15,038 bases of DNA from Eubacteriales bacterium (GTDB lineage: Bacteria; Bacillota; Clostridia; Christensenellales; CAG-138): assembly GCA_028703645.1 (NCBI GenBank), contig JAQVML010000002.1, forward strand, positions 1-15,038, written 5' to 3'. Made by a program: the position numbers and the translations under genes. The first letter of the stretch is position 1, and each line of letters opens with the position of its first letter. The notes beneath the pieces are model-generated. The model was not told the DNA's origin. It saw nothing but the letters and a program-made list of their open reading frames with translations, and did not search any database. Of the stretch, positions 13,008 to 15,038 are shown piece by piece.

Positions 13008-13727
13008 GTGCAGACGATATTCTATCAAACACAAGAGCCGATTTGCCCGGCGTTTGATCCGCCGCGCGGCATCACCGCGCTGGTTGGCGGCGGAGGGAAG
13101 ACCACGTTGATGCTGCGATTGGCTCGCGAGCTTTCGCAAAGCGGCGCACGGGTCATCGTCACCACCACAACGCATATCTTTCCGCCGGACGGAATGTTCA
13201 CCACCAACCCGGAGACGGTGGCGTCGGCAAAAAGAGCACTTTCGCAGAACCGGCTTGTCTGCTTCGGCAAACCCGCAGAGCAGGGTAAGCTCTCCGCACC
13301 GAACCTTTTGCCGCAAGAGATGGAGCAACTAGCAGACTATGTTTTGATCGAAGCGGACGGGGCAAAGCGTTTGCCGCTCAAAGCTCCGGCGGAGCATGAA
13401 CCCGTGATTCCGCCGCAAACGCGGCTGGTGATTGCCGTTGCCGGATTGGACGGCGCAGGGCGACCGATTCGCGAGACGGCGTTTCGACCCGCGCGATATG
13501 CGGCGCTCTGCGGCAAGGCCGAGGATGATTTGGTGAGCGCGGAGGACATCTCGCGCGTACTTGCGCATCCGCTGGGGCAGCGAAAAAACGTTTCGGACGA
13601 CATGCGATTTGCGGTGCTGCTCAACAAGGCGGACGATGAGCAAAGGCGCGGCGTCGCGCTCCAAATCGCGGGGAAATTGAATCAACAATCGGTAGAGCGC
13701 GTCGTGATCGCCGCGCTTGGAAAATAA
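13008..13727 (+). CDS. yqeC: Selenium-dependent hydroxylase accessory protein YqeC
   Basis: A 239-residue putative nucleotide-binding protein of the family found next to selenium-dependent molybdenum hydroxylases. It has a P-loop VGGGGKTT (26-33, Lys31), the TTTTHIFPP segment, the family stretch EADGAKRLPLKAP with HEPVIPP after it, and LLNKADDE resembling the N-K-x-D guanine-specificity motif. The exact reaction is not established; a role in maturing the Se/Mo cofactor is proposed for the family. The GTG at 13008 follows GGGGAG (about 11 bases, rather long). It is first in an apparent yqeC-yqeB-selD operon and lies behind the promoter and inverted repeat at 12945-12985. Confidence 0.88.
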   Translation: MQTIFYQTQEPICPAFDPPRGITALVGGGGKTTLMLRLARELSQSGARVIVTTTTHIFPPDGMFTTNPETVASAKRALSQNRLVCFGKPAEQGKLSAPNLLPQEMEQLADYVLIEADGAKRLPLKAPAEHEPVIPPQTRLVIAVAGLDGAGRPIRETAFRPARYAALCGKAEDDLVSAEDISRVLAHPLGQRKNVSDDMRFAVLLNKADDEQRRGVALQIAGKLNQQSVERVVIAALGK

Positions 13728-13761
13728 AAAACATCAGGTTAATTAATAGATGAGGTTTGAT

Positions 13762-14568
13762 ATGATCATTTGGGTACGCGGCGCGGGAGATATCGCAACG
13801 GGCGTCGCGTTTCGGCTTTATCAAAGTGGATTTTCGGTTGTAATGAGCGATCTTGCGCAGCCGACTTCCATCCGCAGAACCATCTGCTTTTCGGAAGCGA
13901 TTATCAAAGGCGAAACAAGGGTAGAGCACATTCTCGCGCGGTATGCCGCGAACGCGGAGGAAGCGCAACAGGTCATTGCAAACGGCGACATCGCCGTCGT
14001 CGCAGACCCGATCGGCGAAATTGTGCGAAAGCTCAACCCGATCGCCGTGATCGACGCGATCCTTGCAAAGCGCAATCTCGGCACAACGATGGACGACGCG
14101 GAGATCGTCATTGGCGTTGGCCCCGGCTTCACAGCGGGCGTTGACTGCCATGCTGTTGTGGAGACCATGCGCGGGCACACGCTCGGGCGCGTATATTACA
14201 GCGGCTCTGCGCTGCCGGACACGGGTGTTCCCGGCAATATCGCAGGTTTTACGTTGGAGCGATTGCTTCGCGCGCCGCGCGCGGGTGTTTTTCACGGCGT
14301 AAAAAAGATTGGCGACGTCGTGCAGGCAGGGGATATCTGCGCCTATGTGGACGACGAGCCTGTGATTACGCGCATCAAAGGCGTGCTGCGCGGACTGCTG
14401 CCGGACGGAATCACCGTTTATGAAGGCATGAAGAGCGGGGATGTCGATCCGCGATGCGAGATTTCGCATTGCTTTGCGGTGTCGGACAAAGCGCTCGCCG
14501 TTGGCGGCGGCGCGCTGGAAGCGGTGCTGCATGGCCTTGCGCAAAGGGGGTATTTCAAAAAGGAATGA
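13762..14568 (+). CDS. yqeB: Selenium-dependent molybdenum hydroxylase system protein YqeB (EF2563 family)
   Basis: A 268-residue protein of the EF2563/YqeB family, a marker of selenium-dependent molybdenum hydroxylase systems. It opens WVRGAGDIATGVAFRL (4-19), followed by SDLAQPTSIRRTICFSEAI and by GVGPGFTAGVDCHAVVETMR, where the single Cys is conserved in the family. The C-terminal half (GVPGNIAGFTLERLLRAP onward) looks like a small beta-rich domain. The molecular reaction is unknown. The ATG at 13762 is preferred because TGAGGT sits 5 bases before it; the in-frame ATG at 13750 lies over that site. It begins 34 bases after yqeC, and its stop overlaps the start of selD. Confidence 0.9.
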   Translation: MIIWVRGAGDIATGVAFRLYQSGFSVVMSDLAQPTSIRRTICFSEAIIKGETRVEHILARYAANAEEAQQVIANGDIAVVADPIGEIVRKLNPIAVIDAILAKRNLGTTMDDAEIVIGVGPGFTAGVDCHAVVETMRGHTLGRVYYSGSALPDTGVPGNIAGFTLERLLRAPRAGVFHGVKKIGDVVQAGDICAYVDDEPVITRIKGVLRGLLPDGITVYEGMKSGDVDPRCEISHCFAVSDKALAVGGGALEAVLHGLAQRGYFKKE

Positions 14569-15038
14569 TGGAAACAGAAGTAAAACTAACGAAACTCAGC
14601 AGTTGCGCGGGTTGCGGCGCAAAGGTCGGCGCGGGCACGCTCTCCAAGCTTCTTGGCGATCTGCCGACGCACAAAGACGAGAACCTGCTGGTTGGCTTTG
14701 ACCGATCGGACGACGCCTCCGTCTATCGCGTGAGCGACGATCTTGCGCTCGTGCAGACCGTGGACTTCTTTCCGCCGATCGTGGACGACCCGTTTACGTT
14801 CGGGCAGATTGCCGCGACAAACGCGCTCTCGGATGTCTACGCCATGGGCGGCGAGCCAAAGCTTGCGCTCAACCTGCTCTGCATTCCCGAAAACATGCCG
14901 CAGAGCGCCGTGCAAGCGATGCTCGCGGGCGGCTACAGCAAGGTATACGAGGCGGGCGCGATCATCACGGGCGGACACAGCATCTTCGACGATGTGCCGA
15001 AATATGGGCTTTCCGTTACCGGATTTGTGCATCCCGAC
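14565..15038 (+). CDS. selD: Selenide, water dikinase (selenophosphate synthetase), 5' part
   Basis: SelD makes selenophosphate from selenide and ATP, the selenium donor for selenocysteine, selenouridine and the selenium cofactor of Mo hydroxylases. The frame is open to the window end; 158 residues are visible. Catalytic motif CAGCGAK carries Cys (residue 17 counted from 14565) and Lys (20), matching the Cys-x-x-Lys of E. coli SelD. It is the Cys form, with no in-frame TGA. Asp-rich metal/ATP-binding segments follow: RSDDASVYRV, then QTVDFFPPIVDDP, then NALSDVYAMGG, and TGGHSI. ATGATG at 14565 overlaps the yqeB stop (ATGA), so translation is coupled; 14568 is an equally possible start. The AAGGA site is very close to either. 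Confidence 0.95.
   Translation, partial: MMETEVKLTKLSSCAGCGAKVGAGTLSKLLGDLPTHKDENLLVGFDRSDDASVYRVSDDLALVQTVDFFPPIVDDPFTFGQIAATNALSDVYAMGGEPKLALNLLCIPENMPQSAVQAMLAGGYSKVYEAGAIITGGHSIFDDVPKYGLSVTGFVHPD

Noticed and set aside
13621..14544. 307-codon open frame on the minus strand opposite yqeB
   Set aside because: It lies antisense to a recognised gene, and its translation is Arg/His-rich with no family motif. It is a shadow of the codon bias in the plus-strand gene.
14607..14630. Possible selenocysteine at the SelD catalytic position
   Set aside because: The codon is TGC, Cys, and no in-frame TGA is present in the visible part of the gene.

Overview
The window looks like the chromosome of an anaerobic, moderately GC-rich Clostridia-type Firmicute. 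The evidence is a protein built only from a Spo0A DNA-binding domain, a glycyl-radical enzyme with its activase, the selenium/molybdenum accessory genes yqeC-yqeB-selD, strong AGGAGG-type ribosome sites and many hairpin-plus-T terminators. No species is claimed. No phage, plasmid, transposase or CRISPR feature is visible.

Layout. 1-3267 (+): the 3' end of glmS, then pyrG (CTP synthase), then an AhpD-like thiol protein, each followed by a terminator. 3275-5203 (-): an iron-dependent alcohol dehydrogenase followed 6 bases later by a ThiF/MoeB-type adenylyltransferase. 5204-5590: a long AT-rich divergent intergenic region. 5591-5917 (+): the solitary Spo0A C-terminal domain protein. 5982-10341 (-): a glycyl-radical enzyme, its radical-SAM activase, and a tandem split-barrel (PNPOx-like) protein, read from a strong promoter at 10457-10485. 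10554-11387 (-): endonuclease IV. 11456-12193 (+): a FabG-like SDR whose promoter sits so close that the mRNA may be leaderless. 12318-12930: a tRNA operon, Lys(CTT)-Gly(GCC)-Lys(CTT), with a perfect-box promoter, a structured leader, a duplicated tRNA-Gly 3' end and a final terminator. 12945-15038 (+): yqeC-yqeB-selD (selD is cut by the window edge), with an inverted repeat across the -35 box.

How the genes work together. The glycyl-radical block is a self-contained anaerobic catabolic unit: the large enzyme holds a thiyl Cys and a Gly radical site, the activase installs the radical, and the third protein is an unassigned flavin- or heme-type accessory. The substrate is not known; an arylacetate-decarboxylase-like reaction is the best lead. 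The yqeC-yqeB-selD block supplies selenium (selenophosphate) and maturation functions for a selenium-dependent molybdenum hydroxylase that must lie outside the window. The ThiF/MoeB-like protein could feed molybdopterin or thiamine sulfur transfer, but its carrier protein is not visible.

The items most worth a second look are the glycyl-radical operon, the receiver-less Spo0A domain protein with repeats upstream of it, the tRNA-Gly 3'-end duplication around a 117-base segment, and the possible leaderless SDR.
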